A DNA stretch of 64,000 nt, taken from positions 2,233,453 through 2,297,452 of the forward strand of contig NZ_CP072943.1 in assembly GCF_018069705.1 (NCBI RefSeq), in the 5' to 3' direction. The notes under the pieces are model-generated. The model worked only from the letters and a program-made list of their open reading frames with translations. It did no database searches and was not told the DNA's origin. Numbering within the stretch: the first letter of the stretch is position 1; each line of letters starts with the position of its first letter. Shown here one piece after another: positions 8,997-18,583 of this stretch. Both the position numbers and the translations under genes were made by a program. The DNA is from Aminithiophilus ramosus (GTDB lineage: Bacteria; Synergistota; Synergistia; Synergistales; Aminithiophilaceae).

Positions 8997-10523
8997 TCAG
9001 CCGCGCCTCGCGACGAGGAAGGCCAGGGGAACGGCGAGGAGGAAAAGGGTCCCGTACCCCAGGGAACAGCCGCCGCCGCCGGCCCAGACGAGAGGGACGG
9101 TCTTTTCCGTCCCCGCCACGGCCTCGTCGTGACTGTCGACGGCCCAGAGGCGGACCGAAAGGCGTCGCGCCCCCTCGGGAAGGACGAGATCGTGACGGAA
9201 CTCGTAGATCGAGGCCCTGTCGTTGATGCCGGTCCTGACGAGCCCCACCTCTCGGTCGAAGGAGAGACACTCCCTCCCCCCGTCGAGGAGGGAGTAGTGA
9301 ACGGTGACGGCGCGGTTTTTCACCCGGTAGCGGCCGTCCTCGCCGGCCTCCACGTCGGAGGACAGGGGCTGGAGAGGTCTGACGACGCCGAAAAGGCTCA
9401 CCCTTTCGCCGTGACGGACCGTCACGCCGTCGTCGACGTTCCAGTCGACGCGCTTGTCTCCGTCGTCGGGATCGTAGAGGCCGTCCTCCGAGGCGGACCC
9501 GTCGCCGTCGCGGATCTCGGCCCGCGTCAGGACCAGCCTCTCTCCGGCCTCGAAGGGAACGAGAAGCCCCTCTCTCAGGGCCGTCGTGCCGTCGCCCCTG
9601 TCGTAGCTGACGGCCATCTCCCCGATGTCGTAGCGGTACCAGAGGATCTCCTCCGAATCGAGACGTCCCGCCCGCGCCATGGGCGCCGATCTCGACGGAC
9701 GGGCTCGTGCTCGTCTCGTGGATGTTGTAGAGGACGGCCCGGACCGCTCCGTCGAGGTATTCGAGGGAGTCGTTGGGGCGCCAGCGGCGGACGATCTCGT
9801 AAAAGAGCGTCGACGCCGTTCCCGACGGGAGATGGGAGCCGTCCCAGTAACCCGGGAAGGGATCGAGGTAGAGGCGGGACCCCTCCTCGGCGGCGAAGGC
9901 CCGGACCGTCTCCATGTGGCGGGCGGGGCTGAATCGCGAGAGGACCTTGTCGGCGACGGGAGCGAAGGTCAGGGGCACCTCCGCCGAGGCCAGCGCCGCC
10001 TCGCCGTCGACGGCGGTGACCACGAGTCGGTAGGAACCGCCCGTAAGATCCTCTCCGGCGTCGTCGCTGTCGTACCCCTTCGTCCGCCCTCCCAGAAGGA
10101 GGGCGGCGGCGTAACGCTCCCTCACGACGGCCTTGACGGTCGGATCGAAGAAGGATCGGGGGCGGGAGGGATCGAAGACGAGGTCCGGCGGAGGCGAGGC
10201 CAGAAGGTCGGCCGACGTCGACGGCGTCCATCCCCCCTCGTAGTCGAGGGAGATGGCCTCGTCCGGCGTCAGGCCCCCGGCGGCGACGGCGGGCTGAACC
10301 CGCCGAAGGGGCTCGGGACGACCCTGACGAAAAAGCTCGAAGGGGACCGAGGCGGGACTTCCGCCCTCCCTGTCGAGGGAGACGACGACGTAGAAATCCC
10401 GCGTCGGGGCCAGAAGACGCTCCCCCTCGACAGGAGTGACGACGGAAAGGCTCAGGGCTTGTGCTCCGGGAGCCCCCCCAGCAGAGCCAGAGAAAGAGAA
10501 AACAGGACCGCCAATCTTTTCAT
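8997..10523 (-). pseudogene. Secreted Synerg-CTERM protein of unknown function, interrupted by two frameshifts
   Basis: ATG at 10523 (ribosome site GAGGAGTGA) begins a signal peptide, MKRLAVLFSLSLALLGG, that runs into a stop within 24 codons. At a run of seven G (minus strand 10479-10473), one extra G would join it in frame to APGAQALSLSVV, giving a perfect signal-peptide cleavage site (A-Q-A). A second shift is near 9681-9683, where removing one C joins the frame to the C-terminal 227 residues. The C-terminus (GGGGCS, hydrophobic stretch, ARRG) matches the Synerg-CTERM sorting-signal pattern. The body, about 510 residues once repaired, has many short beta-type segments and no family I recognise. 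It may be a real pseudogene, a slippery gene, or two sequencing errors. Confidence 0.7.
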
Positions 10524-10586
10524 GACCGTCACTCCTCTCGACATCGCCTAGGGGCGGGGAAGATCTCCTCCGGCGCCGCTCCGCCC

Positions 10587-11936
10587 CTACCTCCCCACGG
10601 CGAGATAGACGAAACCGCCCGATTTCATCCTGTCCGGGTCGTACTGGTTGCGGCCGTCGAAGACGACGGGCTCGGCCATGAGAGAGCCGATCCTCTCCCA
10701 GTCGGGCTTGCGGAAGAGGGGCCACTCGGTGAGGAGGATCAGGGCATGGACCCCCTCGAGGACCTCGTAGTTGTCCGATCCGAAGCGAAGACGGCCCTCC
10801 TCGATGGCACGGGCGACGGAGGGACGACCGGCGAGGGCCTTCCGGGCGTTGCCCTCGGCGACGGGATCGTAGGCCCTCAGGGTAGCCCCCCCGTCGAGAA
10901 GCCAGGCGACGAGGTCCAGGGCCGGCGCCTCACGGACGTCGTCGGTGTTGGGCTTGAAGCTCAGACCCCAGAGGGCGAAGCTCTTCCCCTTCAGATCCCC
11001 TCCGTAACGGGCCCCGATCTTCTCGAAAAACCAGCGGCGCTGCTCCACGTTGACGGCCTCGACGGCCTCGAGGATCGAAAAGGGCGTGCCGGCCTGCCGG
11101 CCCGAGTGGATGAGGGCCTTGACATCCTTGGGGAAACAGGAGCCTCCGTAGCCGATTCCGGCGTAGAGAAAGGCCGACCCGATGCGGCCGTCGCTTCCCA
11201 TGCCGCGACGGACTTCGGTCACGTCGGCCCCGACGCGCTCGCAGAAGCGGGCCAGCTCGTTCATGAAGCTGATCCGCGTGGCCAGCATGGCGTTGGCGGC
11301 GTATTTGGTCAGCTCCGCCGAGGCGACGGACATGGCGAACATCCGCTCCTCCCGGAAGGTGAAGAAGCTGAAGAGCTCCTTCAGCAGCTCGGCCGTGCGG
11401 TTGTTCTCGGTTCCGATGACGATGCGGTCGGGCTTCATGAAATCCTCCACGGCCGACCCCTCCTTGAGGAACTCGGGGCAGAAGGCGACGTCGAAGTCGA
11501 GGTCCCCCCGACCCCGTCCGTCGAGGACGTTCCGAATCGTCTCTTTGATCTTCATCGTCGTCCCGACGGGAATCGTCGACTTGGCGACGACGATCTTGTA
11601 GCTGTCCATGGACGCGCCGATGGCCCGGGCCACGTCGAAGACGTGGCCCAGATCGGCCTCTCCCGAGTCGCCGGGCGGCGTCCCCACGGCGATGAAGACG
11701 AAAAGGGAGCTGTCGAGGGCCTCCTTCAGCTCCGTCGTGAAGCGGAGACGTCCCTGCTCGACGTTGCGTCTGACGACGACGTCGAGGCCCGGCTCGTAGA
11801 TGGGGATCTTCCCCTGACGAAGTTCCTCTATCTTGGCCGCGTCGACGTCGACGCACCAGACGTCGTTGCCCGTTTCGGCCAGACAGGCCCCCGTGACGAG
11901 GCCCACGTAACCCGTTCCGATCATGGAAATGCGCAA
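10587..11936 (-). CDS. ugd: UDP-glucose 6-dehydrogenase
   Basis: 449 residues. N-terminal Rossmann motif GTGYVGLVTG, central ELTKYAANAMLATRISF with the catalytic Lys, the nucleophilic Cys in GYGGSCFPKD, and the C-terminal UDP-binding domain with LSFKPNTDDVREAP. Oxidises UDP-glucose to UDP-glucuronate with NAD, the substrate of the decarboxylase at 7092, so it supplies the arn pathway although it is on the other strand. The start is TTG at 11936, with AAGGAG 8 bases upstream. Confidence 0.93.
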   Translation of the reverse strand: MRISMIGTGYVGLVTGACLAETGNDVWCVDVDAAKIEELRQGKIPIYEPGLDVVVRRNVEQGRLRFTTELKEALDSSLFVFIAVGTPPGDSGEADLGHVFDVARAIGASMDSYKIVVAKSTIPVGTTMKIKETIRNVLDGRGRGDLDFDVAFCPEFLKEGSAVEDFMKPDRIVIGTENNRTAELLKELFSFFTFREERMFAMSVASAELTKYAANAMLATRISFMNELARFCERVGADVTEVRRGMGSDGRIGSAFLYAGIGYGGSCFPKDVKALIHSGRQAGTPFSILEAVEAVNVEQRRWFFEKIGARYGGDLKGKSFALWGLSFKPNTDDVREAPALDLVAWLLDGGATLRAYDPVAEGNARKALAGRPSVARAIEEGRLRFGSDNYEVLEGVHALILLTEWPLFRKPDWERIGSLMAEPVVFDGRNQYDPDRMKSGGFVYLAVGR

Positions 11937-12054
11937 AGGGAAACACTCCTTCGTCGCCCTCGCGGGGAGGGCGGAAAAAGAGGGCTTCCTCATCGGAACG
12001 GAAAGGGAGAGACTGTCCCGAGAGGAAGCCGCAGGAAGAGGGCGAGAGCCTTTT

Positions 12055-12738
12055 TCAGAAAAGCAGCTCCTGGCCCGGTCTGAGGGGCACGACGCGGGAG
12101 GCGGTGCCGACGAGGCGGGCGAAGCGATCGGCATCGGCCCGGATGAGGTCGAAGGTGTCGTAGTGCATGGGCACGACGGCCTCGGGGCCGATCATCCTGA
12201 CGGCCCGGGCCGCGTCCTCCTCGTCCATGACGAAATTGCCGCCGATGGGCAGAAGGGCGACGTCGATCGCCTCCTCGGCGAGGAGCTCCATCTCCTTCGT
12301 CAGCCCCGTGTCGCCGCTGTGATAGACCTTTTTCCCCTCGATCTCGATGAGGAAACCTCCGGCCAGCCCTCCGTAGACCACCTGATTCCCGTCGAGGATG
12401 GCCGACCCGTGAAGGGCCGCCGTCATCTTGACGGTTCCGAAGGGGAAGGTCCACCGGCCCCCGATCTGCATGGGATGGCACTTGAGGCCCTTCTTTGCCA
12501 GATGGTGGCAGATCTCGTAATTGGCCACCACCGTGGCCCCCGTCCTCTTGGCGATCTGGACCGTGTCGCCCAGGTGGTCGTCGTGGCCGTGGGTCAGAAA
12601 GATGACATCGATCTCCGTGAAGCTCTCGGCCCCCTGGCTCGCCTGGGGGTTTCCCGTCAGGAAGGGGTCGATGAGCCCCTTAAGCCCCTCTCCCCCGACG
12701 TAAAAGGCCGCATGGCCCAAAAAGCGCACCTTAGCCAC
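12055..12738 (-). CDS. Metal-dependent hydrolase, metallo-beta-lactamase superfamily (UPF0173 type)
   Basis: 227 residues, the usual length. Starts with GTG at 12738 after GGAGGAG. Seen: VRFLGHAAF, the zinc motif [17 protein letters not shown], and the last metal His in [11 protein letters not shown]. The compact UPF0173 family has no firmly assigned substrate. It lies 118 bp upstream of ugd on the same strand and 73 bp after aspS, so it may be cotranscribed with the tRNA synthetases. Confidence 0.85.
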   Translation of the reverse strand: MAKVRFLGHAAFYVGGEGLKGLIDPFLTGNPQASQGAESFTEIDVIFLTHGHDDHLGDTVQIAKRTGATVVANYEICHHLAKKGLKCHPMQIGGRWTFPFGTVKMTAALHGSAILDGNQVVYGGLAGGFLIEIEGKKVYHSGDTGLTKEMELLAEEAIDVALLPIGGNFVMDEEDAARAVRMIGPEAVVPMHYDTFDLIRADADRFARLVGTASRVVPLRPGQELLF

Positions 12739-12811
12739 AGGACATCTCCTCCATCCCTGATCTTTCCCGTCGGCCTCTGCCCCTCCGGGAACCGCCTCCG
12801 AGAGGGCGCTC

Positions 12812-14608
12812 CTATTCCAGGGGCAGATCGACCCTGACGGCCAACTCCTCGAGCTGACGGGTGTCGACGACGTCGGGAGCGCCGGACATGACGCACTGGG
12901 CCTTCTGGTTCTTGGGGAAGGCCATGACCTCCCGGATCGACTTGGCGCCGCAGAGAAGCATGACGAGGCGGTCGAACCCCAGAGCCAGCCCTCCGTGGGG
13001 CGGCGTGCCGAAGGAAAGGGCGTCGAGGAGGAAGCCGAAGCGCTCCCGGGCCGACTGGGCCGTGAAGCCCAGGGCCTCGAAGACCTTCTCCTGCATCCGG
13101 GGATCGTGAATCCTGATGGAACCGCCTCCCACCTCGGTCCCGTTGAGGACGAGGTCGTAGGCGCGGGAGCGGGCCGATCCCGGGTCGGTCTGAAGCCTGT
13201 CGAGATCTTCGGCCATGGGAGCCGTGAAGGGGTGATGGACGGCGACCCAGCGCCGTTCCTCGTCATCCCACTCGAACATGGGGAATTCGGTGACCCAGAG
13301 GAAGGCCCACCGGGACTCGTCGACGAGACTCCGGGAACGGGCCAGTTCGAGACGGAGCTGGCCCAGGATCTCGCAGGTTCTCCGCCAGGAGCCGTCGGCC
13401 ATGACGAAGAGGGCGTCTCCCTCCTTCAGCCCCGCCGCCTCGACGAGAAGACGCTGGCGCCCCTCGTCGAGGAACTTCACGAGAGGTCCCTTGAGGGCTC
13501 CGTCGCGGAGCTGGAAGGGGGCCAGCCCCTTGGCGCCCAGGGCCTGGCCGCGGGCGTTGACGCCGTCCAGATCCTTGCGGGAGAGGTCGGCCCCTCCCGG
13601 CAGAGGTAGAGCCTTGATGACGCCGCCTCCCTCGAGGACGGCCTGGAAGGCCTTGATGTCCGTCCCCTCGAAGACGTGACGGACGTCGACGAGGGAGAAG
13701 GGAATGCGCAGATCGGGCTTGTCGCTGCCGTAGAGATCGAGGGCCTCCCTCCAGGTGAGGCGGGGGAAGGGGACCGGCAGGGTCACGTCGAGGACCTCTT
13801 TCCAGAGGCCGACGGTGTAGCGCTCGAGAAGATCGAGAATGACCTCTTCGGTGACGAAGCTGAGCTCCATGTCGATCTGGGTGAACTCGGGCTGACGGTC
13901 GGCCCGGAGGTCCTCGTCGCGGAAGCAGCGGACGATCTGGAAGTAGCGGTCGCAGCCGCCGATCATGAGGATCTGTTTGAAGATCTGGGGCGACTGGGGC
14001 AGGGCATAGAAGTTTCCGGGATTGACGCGGCTCGGCACGAGATAGTCCCGGGCCCCTTCAGGCGTGGAGCGCGTCAGCATGGGCGTCTCCACCTCGATGA
14101 AGCCCTCGTCGGAGAGGAAGGAGCGGGTGAAGCGGGCCGCACGATGGCGGAGACGGAGGTTCCCCTGCATTCGGGTCCGCCTCAAATCGAGATAGCGGTG
14201 GCGGAGACGGAGCGTCTCGTCGACGTCGTCGGCGCCGTCGATCTCGAAGGGAAGGGGCGCCGAGGGGGCGAGAAGGAGGAAGTCGTCGACGGCCACCTCC
14301 CAGAGCCCCGTGGGCAGGGCCTCGTTCTCCGTCCCCTCGGGACGACGGGAGACCGTTCCCCTCACGGCCAGGACATATTCGCTGCGGAGGGCCTTGGCCC
14401 TCTCGTGGACGGCCTCGTTCCTCTCGGGGTTGAGGACGACCTGAACGACGCCGCTGTGGTCCCAGAGCTCGAGGAAGATGATGCCCCCCAGGTCGCGACG
14501 GCAGCGAAGCCAGCCGTTGAGGACGACGGACCGTCCCTCGAGGGAACCGTCCACTTTTCCGCAGTACACGCTGCGCCTCCAGGAGGCGTCAAACTGTCTT
14601 TCTTCCAT
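12812..14608 (-). CDS. aspS: Aspartyl-tRNA synthetase
   Basis: 598 residues, bacterial-type class IIb. N-terminal OB fold (about 20-110, [18 protein letters not shown]), class II motif 2 [20 protein letters not shown], the bacterial GAD insertion (about 290-420), and motif 3 [13 protein letters not shown] near the C-terminus. Attaches aspartate to its tRNA. ATG at 14608. It follows hisS by 38 bp, the hisS-aspS order common in many bacteria. Confidence 0.95.
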   Translation of the reverse strand: MEERQFDASWRRSVYCGKVDGSLEGRSVVLNGWLRCRRDLGGIIFLELWDHSGVVQVVLNPERNEAVHERAKALRSEYVLAVRGTVSRRPEGTENEALPTGLWEVAVDDFLLLAPSAPLPFEIDGADDVDETLRLRHRYLDLRRTRMQGNLRLRHRAARFTRSFLSDEGFIEVETPMLTRSTPEGARDYLVPSRVNPGNFYALPQSPQIFKQILMIGGCDRYFQIVRCFRDEDLRADRQPEFTQIDMELSFVTEEVILDLLERYTVGLWKEVLDVTLPVPFPRLTWREALDLYGSDKPDLRIPFSLVDVRHVFEGTDIKAFQAVLEGGGVIKALPLPGGADLSRKDLDGVNARGQALGAKGLAPFQLRDGALKGPLVKFLDEGRQRLLVEAAGLKEGDALFVMADGSWRRTCEILGQLRLELARSRSLVDESRWAFLWVTEFPMFEWDDEERRWVAVHHPFTAPMAEDLDRLQTDPGSARSRAYDLVLNGTEVGGGSIRIHDPRMQEKVFEALGFTAQSARERFGFLLDALSFGTPPHGGLALGFDRLVMLLCGAKSIREVMAFPKNQKAQCVMSGAPDVVDTRQLEELAVRVDLPLE

Positions 14609-14646
14609 GGTCGAATCCTTCTCCCTGATCGTTCCTGATTGGGTTC

Positions 14647-15909
14647 CTACCGGCCCAGACGGGACCGGATGACTTGGGCCGCTCCGTCGAAGGCGCACTC
14701 CTCCTGATTGCCCGAGGCCATCTCCTTGAGGGCCACGACGGACCGGGCCACCTCGTCGCCGCCGAGGATGCAGGCGAAGGCCGCCTGGGAGGCCGATTTG
14801 AACTGGGCCTTCATGGCCCGCCCCTGGTAGTCCATGTCGGCGCTGAGCCCCTCGCGCCTGAGGGCGTAGAGGAGCTTGAGGGCCTCGTCGCGGGCCGTCT
14901 CGTCGACGGCGATCACATAGGCGTCGAGGGCGGGCTCGCGGCCGAAGGAACAGCCCTGCTGCTCCATGGTGAGGACGATGCGCTCGATGCCCGAGGCGAA
15001 TCCCACGCCGGGAAGGTGAGGCCCTCCGATGGACTCGGCCAGATTGTCGTAGCGTCCCCCTCCGCAGACGGCGTTCTGGGCACCCAGATCGCCCGAGAGG
15101 ACCTCGTAGGCCGTCTTCGTGTAGTAGTCGAGGCCCCGGACGAGGCGCTTGTCGATGTGGGTCCTGGCGCCGAGAAGATCGAGCCCCTTGCGGACGGCGG
15201 CGAAGTGGCCGCTGCACTCGTCGCAGAGCGAATCCATCACGTCGGGAGCCCCCTCGGTGATGGCCTTGCACGTGGGGTTCTTGCAGTCGAGGATGCGCAG
15301 GGGATTGCGGTCGAAGCGGCTCCGGCAGCTCTCGCAGAGCTCGCCCAGATGAGGCCTCAGGTAGGCCCGAAGGGCCTCGCGGTAGGCGGGACGGCAGGCG
15401 GGACAGCCCACGGAGTTGATGACCACCTCGAGGTTGGTCATCCCCAGCCTGCGGTAGAGCTCGAGGGAGAGTTCGATCACCTCGACGTCGACGAGAGGGC
15501 TGTCGGAACCGAGGACCTCGACGTCGAGCTGCCAGAACTGGCGGTAGCGCCCCTTCTGGGGCCGCTCGTAACGGAACATGGGACCGGCGGTCCAGAGCTT
15601 GACGGGCTGAGGCCTGGAGGCCATGTTCTGCTCCAGATAGGAGCGGACCGTGGAGGCCGTCACCTCGGGCCGAAGGGTCAGACTCCGCCCCGAACGGTCC
15701 TCGAAGGTGTACATCTCCTTCTCCACCACGTCCGTCGTATCGCCGATGCCGCGACAGAAAAGCTCCGTATGCTCGAAGATGGGAAGGTGGATCTCGCTGA
15801 AGCCGAAGCCGTCGGCGATCTGCCGGAACTGGCCCAGGACGTAGGCCCACTTCCACGATTCATCGGGGAGCACATCTCGTACGCCGCGCGGTGCCGTGAT
15901 TTCTGCCAT
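14647..15909 (-). CDS. hisS: Histidyl-tRNA synthetase
   Basis: 420 residues. APRGVRDVLPDES at the N-terminus, motif 2 RYERPQKGRYRQFWQLDVE, the histidine-specific LVRGLDYYTKTAYE and the motif 3 Arg region GVGFASGIERIVL, then the anticodon-binding domain. ATG at 15909 follows GGGAGGT. The leader contains TATACT but no clear T-box or -35 box. Likely transcribed with aspS. Confidence 0.95.
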   Translation of the reverse strand: MAEITAPRGVRDVLPDESWKWAYVLGQFRQIADGFGFSEIHLPIFEHTELFCRGIGDTTDVVEKEMYTFEDRSGRSLTLRPEVTASTVRSYLEQNMASRPQPVKLWTAGPMFRYERPQKGRYRQFWQLDVEVLGSDSPLVDVEVIELSLELYRRLGMTNLEVVINSVGCPACRPAYREALRAYLRPHLGELCESCRSRFDRNPLRILDCKNPTCKAITEGAPDVMDSLCDECSGHFAAVRKGLDLLGARTHIDKRLVRGLDYYTKTAYEVLSGDLGAQNAVCGGGRYDNLAESIGGPHLPGVGFASGIERIVLTMEQQGCSFGREPALDAYVIAVDETARDEALKLLYALRREGLSADMDYQGRAMKAQFKSASQAAFACILGGDEVARSVVALKEMASGNQEECAFDGAAQVIRSRLGR

Positions 15910-16001
15910 GCCGTGAAACCTCCCTGATCGGTCGGAATTGTCCCTCTAGACTCAGCAAAGTATAAACGTTGCGGAGCCGCAGCTCCAGCGCAAAAGGACA
16001 G

Positions 16002-16033
16002 AAAAAGGGGCGCAGACCCTTCGTCCGCACCCC
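16002..16033 (-). terminator. Intrinsic terminator after spoVS
   Basis: On the minus strand an 11-bp stem with two G-U pairs (arms 16023-16033 and 16007-16017) is followed by TTTTT (16006-16002). It lies 30 bases after the spoVS stop and isolates it from hisS. Confidence 0.75.
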
Positions 16034-16062
16034 TCCGACGATGACCGGCAAGCCGCTTTCCG

Positions 16063-16323
16063 TCAGCGCGACTCGATCTGGAATTTGATGGCCGTCCGCT
16101 CCTCGCCGTCGATATCGATCTTGGCGAAGGCCGGAATGCAGACCAGGTCGATCCCGTTGGGGGCCACATAACCCCTGGCGATGGCGATGGCCTTGACGGA
16201 CTGATTGACCGCCCCGGCCCCGACGGACTGGACTTCGACGGCTCCCTTCTCCCTGAGTACGGCCGCGATGGCCCCCGCCACGGATTTGGGTTGAGAGTTT
16301 GCTGAGACCTTCAGAACTTCCAT
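16063..16323 (-). CDS. spoVS: Stage V sporulation protein S homologue
   Basis: 86 residues, the typical SpoVS/Alba-like length. MEVLKVSANSQPKSVAGAIA, GAGAVNQSVKAIAIARGYV and the C-terminal AIKFQIE are family hallmarks. Known structures show a nucleic-acid-binding Alba-like fold. In spore formers it affects septation and coat assembly; here, in a likely non-sporulating lineage, the role is unknown. ATG at 16323 has GAGGAGG upstream and its own terminator follows, so it is probably monocistronic. Confidence 0.92.
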   Translation of the reverse strand: MEVLKVSANSQPKSVAGAIAAVLREKGAVEVQSVGAGAVNQSVKAIAIARGYVAPNGIDLVCIPAFAKIDIDGEERTAIKFQIESR

Positions 16324-16888
16324 ACACTTCGACCTCCTCGTCGTAGCTATCCGCGCAAGATGAGAAAGCGACCTCAAGGCCTCGGCACGAGCCCCGGGCT
16401 TCGACCCACTCCAATAACTATTTAATTCAGACAGAGTCCATGATAGCACAATTCTGCCGAAGCCAAAAGGCCCGACGCCCCCTTTTTCGTGGGATGCGTC
16501 ACCGACGGGAGAGGAAAAAAGGAGGAAGAGGCTCGCCTCTTCGCGACAAGCGGCAATTCACCGAAAAAGACAGATATTCACCGACATTTTTCGCCCCTCG
16601 ACCGGGAGAGCCCCTGCGGGAGGGGTGCACGCCCCATGGAACCGTCGGACACCGTCGCCTCGACGGCAAGGCGAAACCGGCTCCTCTTCGTGATCCGGAT
16701 CCGGATCGAACCGGGGTGGCGTCCTCCCGAGGAAAGGCCCCGACACCGGCAAGGCCGGGGTTGCCCTGAAACGCGGCGTCGCTCTCCTGGCGGAATCAAC
16801 GGCAGAGGCCAGGGAAAGACAGACCGCCGAGGCGCGAAAGGTGGGGTATAATGCCGTCAGTCCGACATTCCGGCAGGAGGGATCCGCC
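16324..16888. other. Gene-free stretch upstream of spoVS and the 16889 gene
   Basis: Divergent upstream region. The part next to spoVS is locally AT-rich (around 16410-16450) as expected for a promoter, but I cannot fix a -35/-10 pair. A TATAAT hexamer at 16847-16852 lies 36 bases before the TTG start at 16889, without a clear -35. Between 16460 and 16840 I see nothing codable. Confidence 0.4.
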
Positions 16889-17383
16889 TTGGAAGACCTT
16901 TTCGATTATGAGATCTGCAACGCCCAATACCACCCCGTCGCCGAAGGGCTCATCAAAAAATACGAAGAGCTCCGTCACATCGACCCCGACACGATCCTCT
17001 TCCTCCTGAACCGCAAGGCCGCCGGCAAAAGCAGCCGCAACAAGGTCCGCCTCGCCGAAACCTCCAAGGTGCCGCCCAAATGGCAGCAGGTCCTCTACCA
17101 GGGAGGGGGACTGAGCTACTTCTACCTCATCGAATTTTTCGAGAAATCCATCGCCTGTCTCGACGAAAACCAGATGAAGGCCCTCATCTACCGCGAGCTG
17201 CGCCGCATCAGCCTGACGGGCAAGATCGTCTCGCCCGACGTCCACGAGTGGTACCAGATCCTCGAGGGGCTGGGACGGCACTGGTTCTACCCCGAGGCGA
17301 CCTGTCCCGACCTTCTGGCCGACGACATCGACTGGAAGCGCCTCATGGGTTCCTCCTTCGAGCGCCCCGTGGCCGAGGAGTGA
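16889..17383 (+). CDS. Small protein resembling putative phage-type metallopeptidase, HExxH missing
   Basis: 164 residues. The order IDPDTILFLLNRK, KVPPKWQ, and FFEKSIACLDENQMKALIYRELRRI resembles the small putative metallopeptidase family in which the last segment normally reads LLDHELCHI. Here the two metal-ligand positions are replaced (YRELRR), so catalysis by HExxH is unlikely. The start is TTG at 16889 after CAGGAGGG; a longer start at 16841 would cover the TATAAT box. No operon partners. Family placement is my inference; a non-enzymatic descendant is possible. Confidence 0.5.
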   Translation: MEDLFDYEICNAQYHPVAEGLIKKYEELRHIDPDTILFLLNRKAAGKSSRNKVRLAETSKVPPKWQQVLYQGGGLSYFYLIEFFEKSIACLDENQMKALIYRELRRISLTGKIVSPDVHEWYQILEGLGRHWFYPEATCPDLLADDIDWKRLMGSSFERPVAEE

Positions 17384-17387
17384 CCTC

Positions 17388-17416
17388 TTGCGAAAGTGAG
17401 CTCTATCGCCTAGTAT
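17388..17416 (+). promoter_or_regulatory. Promoter of the ppnP gene
   Basis: TTGCGA (17388-17393), 17-base spacer, TAGTAT (17411-17416), about 70 bases before the GTG start of ppnP. Confidence 0.55.
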
Positions 17417-17486
17417 GGCCGGGGGCGACCCCATTCCATACTTGAGGCGCAAGGCTTGATTGTTCGCGCGAAGGAGAGATGGATCG

Positions 17487-17807
17487 GTGAGTGATCGTTT
17501 CGAAGGCGTATCGGTTCTGAAGAAACTCAACGTCTACAACGAGGGCAAGGTCATGAGCCGCACGATCTACACGGCCGAGGGGGAACGCAAGACTCTGGGC
17601 GTCATGTTCCCCGGTGACTACGAGTTCGGCACCGGGGACAGGGAGGTCATGGAGATGGTGGCCGGCAGGACGGAAGTCCTCCTTCCGGGCAGCGACGCCT
17701 GGCAAACCTTCGGCCCCGGAGACACCTTCGGCATTCCCGCGGACAGCAGCTTCAAGCTCCGCGTCTCGGAACTGATGGAGTACGTCTGTTCCTACTACAG
17801 GGACTGA
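17487..17807 (+). CDS. ppnP: Pyrimidine/purine nucleoside phosphorylase (PpnP/YaiE, DUF1255)
   Basis: 106 residues, slightly longer than the 94-residue E. coli protein. FEGVSVLKKLNVYNEGKVMSRTI, TLGVMFPGDYEF and the cupin end W-TFGPGDTFGIP are typical. The family cleaves nucleosides with phosphate to give free bases and (deoxy)ribose-1-phosphate. GTG at 17487 has AAGGAGAG 10 bases upstream; the longer frame from 17460 has none. Monocistronic, with its own promoter and a long hairpin after it. Confidence 0.88.
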   Translation: MSDRFEGVSVLKKLNVYNEGKVMSRTIYTAEGERKTLGVMFPGDYEFGTGDREVMEMVAGRTEVLLPGSDAWQTFGPGDTFGIPADSSFKLRVSELMEYVCSYYRD

Positions 17808-17822
17808 CGCCCCAAAGATCCT

Positions 17823-17875
17823 TTCGACGAAAGGAGAGGCGCACCCCGAGGGGGTGCGCCTCTCCTTTCGTCGAA
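17823..17875. terminator. Long perfect bidirectional hairpin between convergent genes
   Basis: Perfect 25-base arms (17823-17847 and 17851-17875) with a three-base loop GAG. It lies between the stops of ppnP and the convergent L,D-transpeptidase. No T-run on either strand. Same type as those at 826, 21068, 44319 and 49023. Confidence 0.65.
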
Positions 17876-17908
17876 GCCGAAGGACTCCGCGGCAGGCCCC
17901 AGGGGACC

Positions 17909-18526
17909 TCAAGGTCCGATGAGGACCTTCATTCCCACCTGGGTCCTTTCCCTGAGCCACTGAATATCGTCGTTGAGAAGGCGGATGCAGCCCTCCGTGA
18001 CGAGGGTGCCGATGGAGCCGGGATCGTGTGTCCCATGGATGCCGATCCCCTGCCAGCCCGTCTTGAGACGGATGAACCAGGGACCGTAGGCCCCTTCGAC
18101 GGGCCCCTGGCCGTCGCCGAAATCGTGGGTCCACCAGCTGGCGTTCTGAATCTGTTCCACATGAAAGAGGCCCTCCGGCGTGCGGCGGTCGCCGCGCTTC
18201 TCCTTGTCGCCCGTCACGGAGCCGAGGGCGACGGGGAAGGAGGCCAGGATTTCGGCGCCGCGGCAGAAATCGAGGCGGAAGGCGCTCTTTTCGATGCGGA
18301 TCCAGAGATCGGAGGCCCCCACTCCCTCGGGCATGCTGAGAGGGGACGGAGGAGGAACGGTCGGCGCGACCTCTTCGGCTCTCTTTCCCTCGACAGGAGG
18401 GGAAGAGGGAGAAGAGAAGAGGGAATAGGCCAGGTAACCCGTCCCCCCGAGAAGGAGAACGAGAAGGAGGAACGGCAAGAGCGCGAGCGGGCGCCGCGCC
18501 GTGCTGCGGGGATTTTCGAGCTTCAT
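17909..18526 (-). CDS. L,D-transpeptidase (YkuD family), membrane anchored
   Basis: 205 residues. One N-terminal transmembrane segment (about 14-36), a proline-rich linker (40-65), then a YkuD domain. The catalytic motif is complete: H164 in GIHGTHDP and C180 in TEGCIRL. Such enzymes make 3-3 crosslinks or attach proteins to peptidoglycan in the periplasm. ATG at 18526; AGGGAGG is 13 bases upstream, a rather long spacing. Divergent from the ABC transporter operon. Confidence 0.88.
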   Translation of the reverse strand: MKLENPRSTARRPLALLPFLLLVLLLGGTGYLAYSLFSSPSSPPVEGKRAEEVAPTVPPPSPLSMPEGVGASDLWIRIEKSAFRLDFCRGAEILASFPVALGSVTGDKEKRGDRRTPEGLFHVEQIQNASWWTHDFGDGQGPVEGAYGPWFIRLKTGWQGIGIHGTHDPGSIGTLVTEGCIRLLNDDIQWLRERTQVGMKVLIGP

Positions 18527-18583
18527 TCCGGAAAAGGCACCTCCCTGGGCGTCTCGTTTCGACAGATTACGTCCGCCACGGGC

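Noticed and set aside
15910-16001. T-box leader upstream of hisS
   Set aside because: No T-box sequence, specifier stem or terminator lies between the promoter region and hisS; the terminator seen belongs to spoVS.
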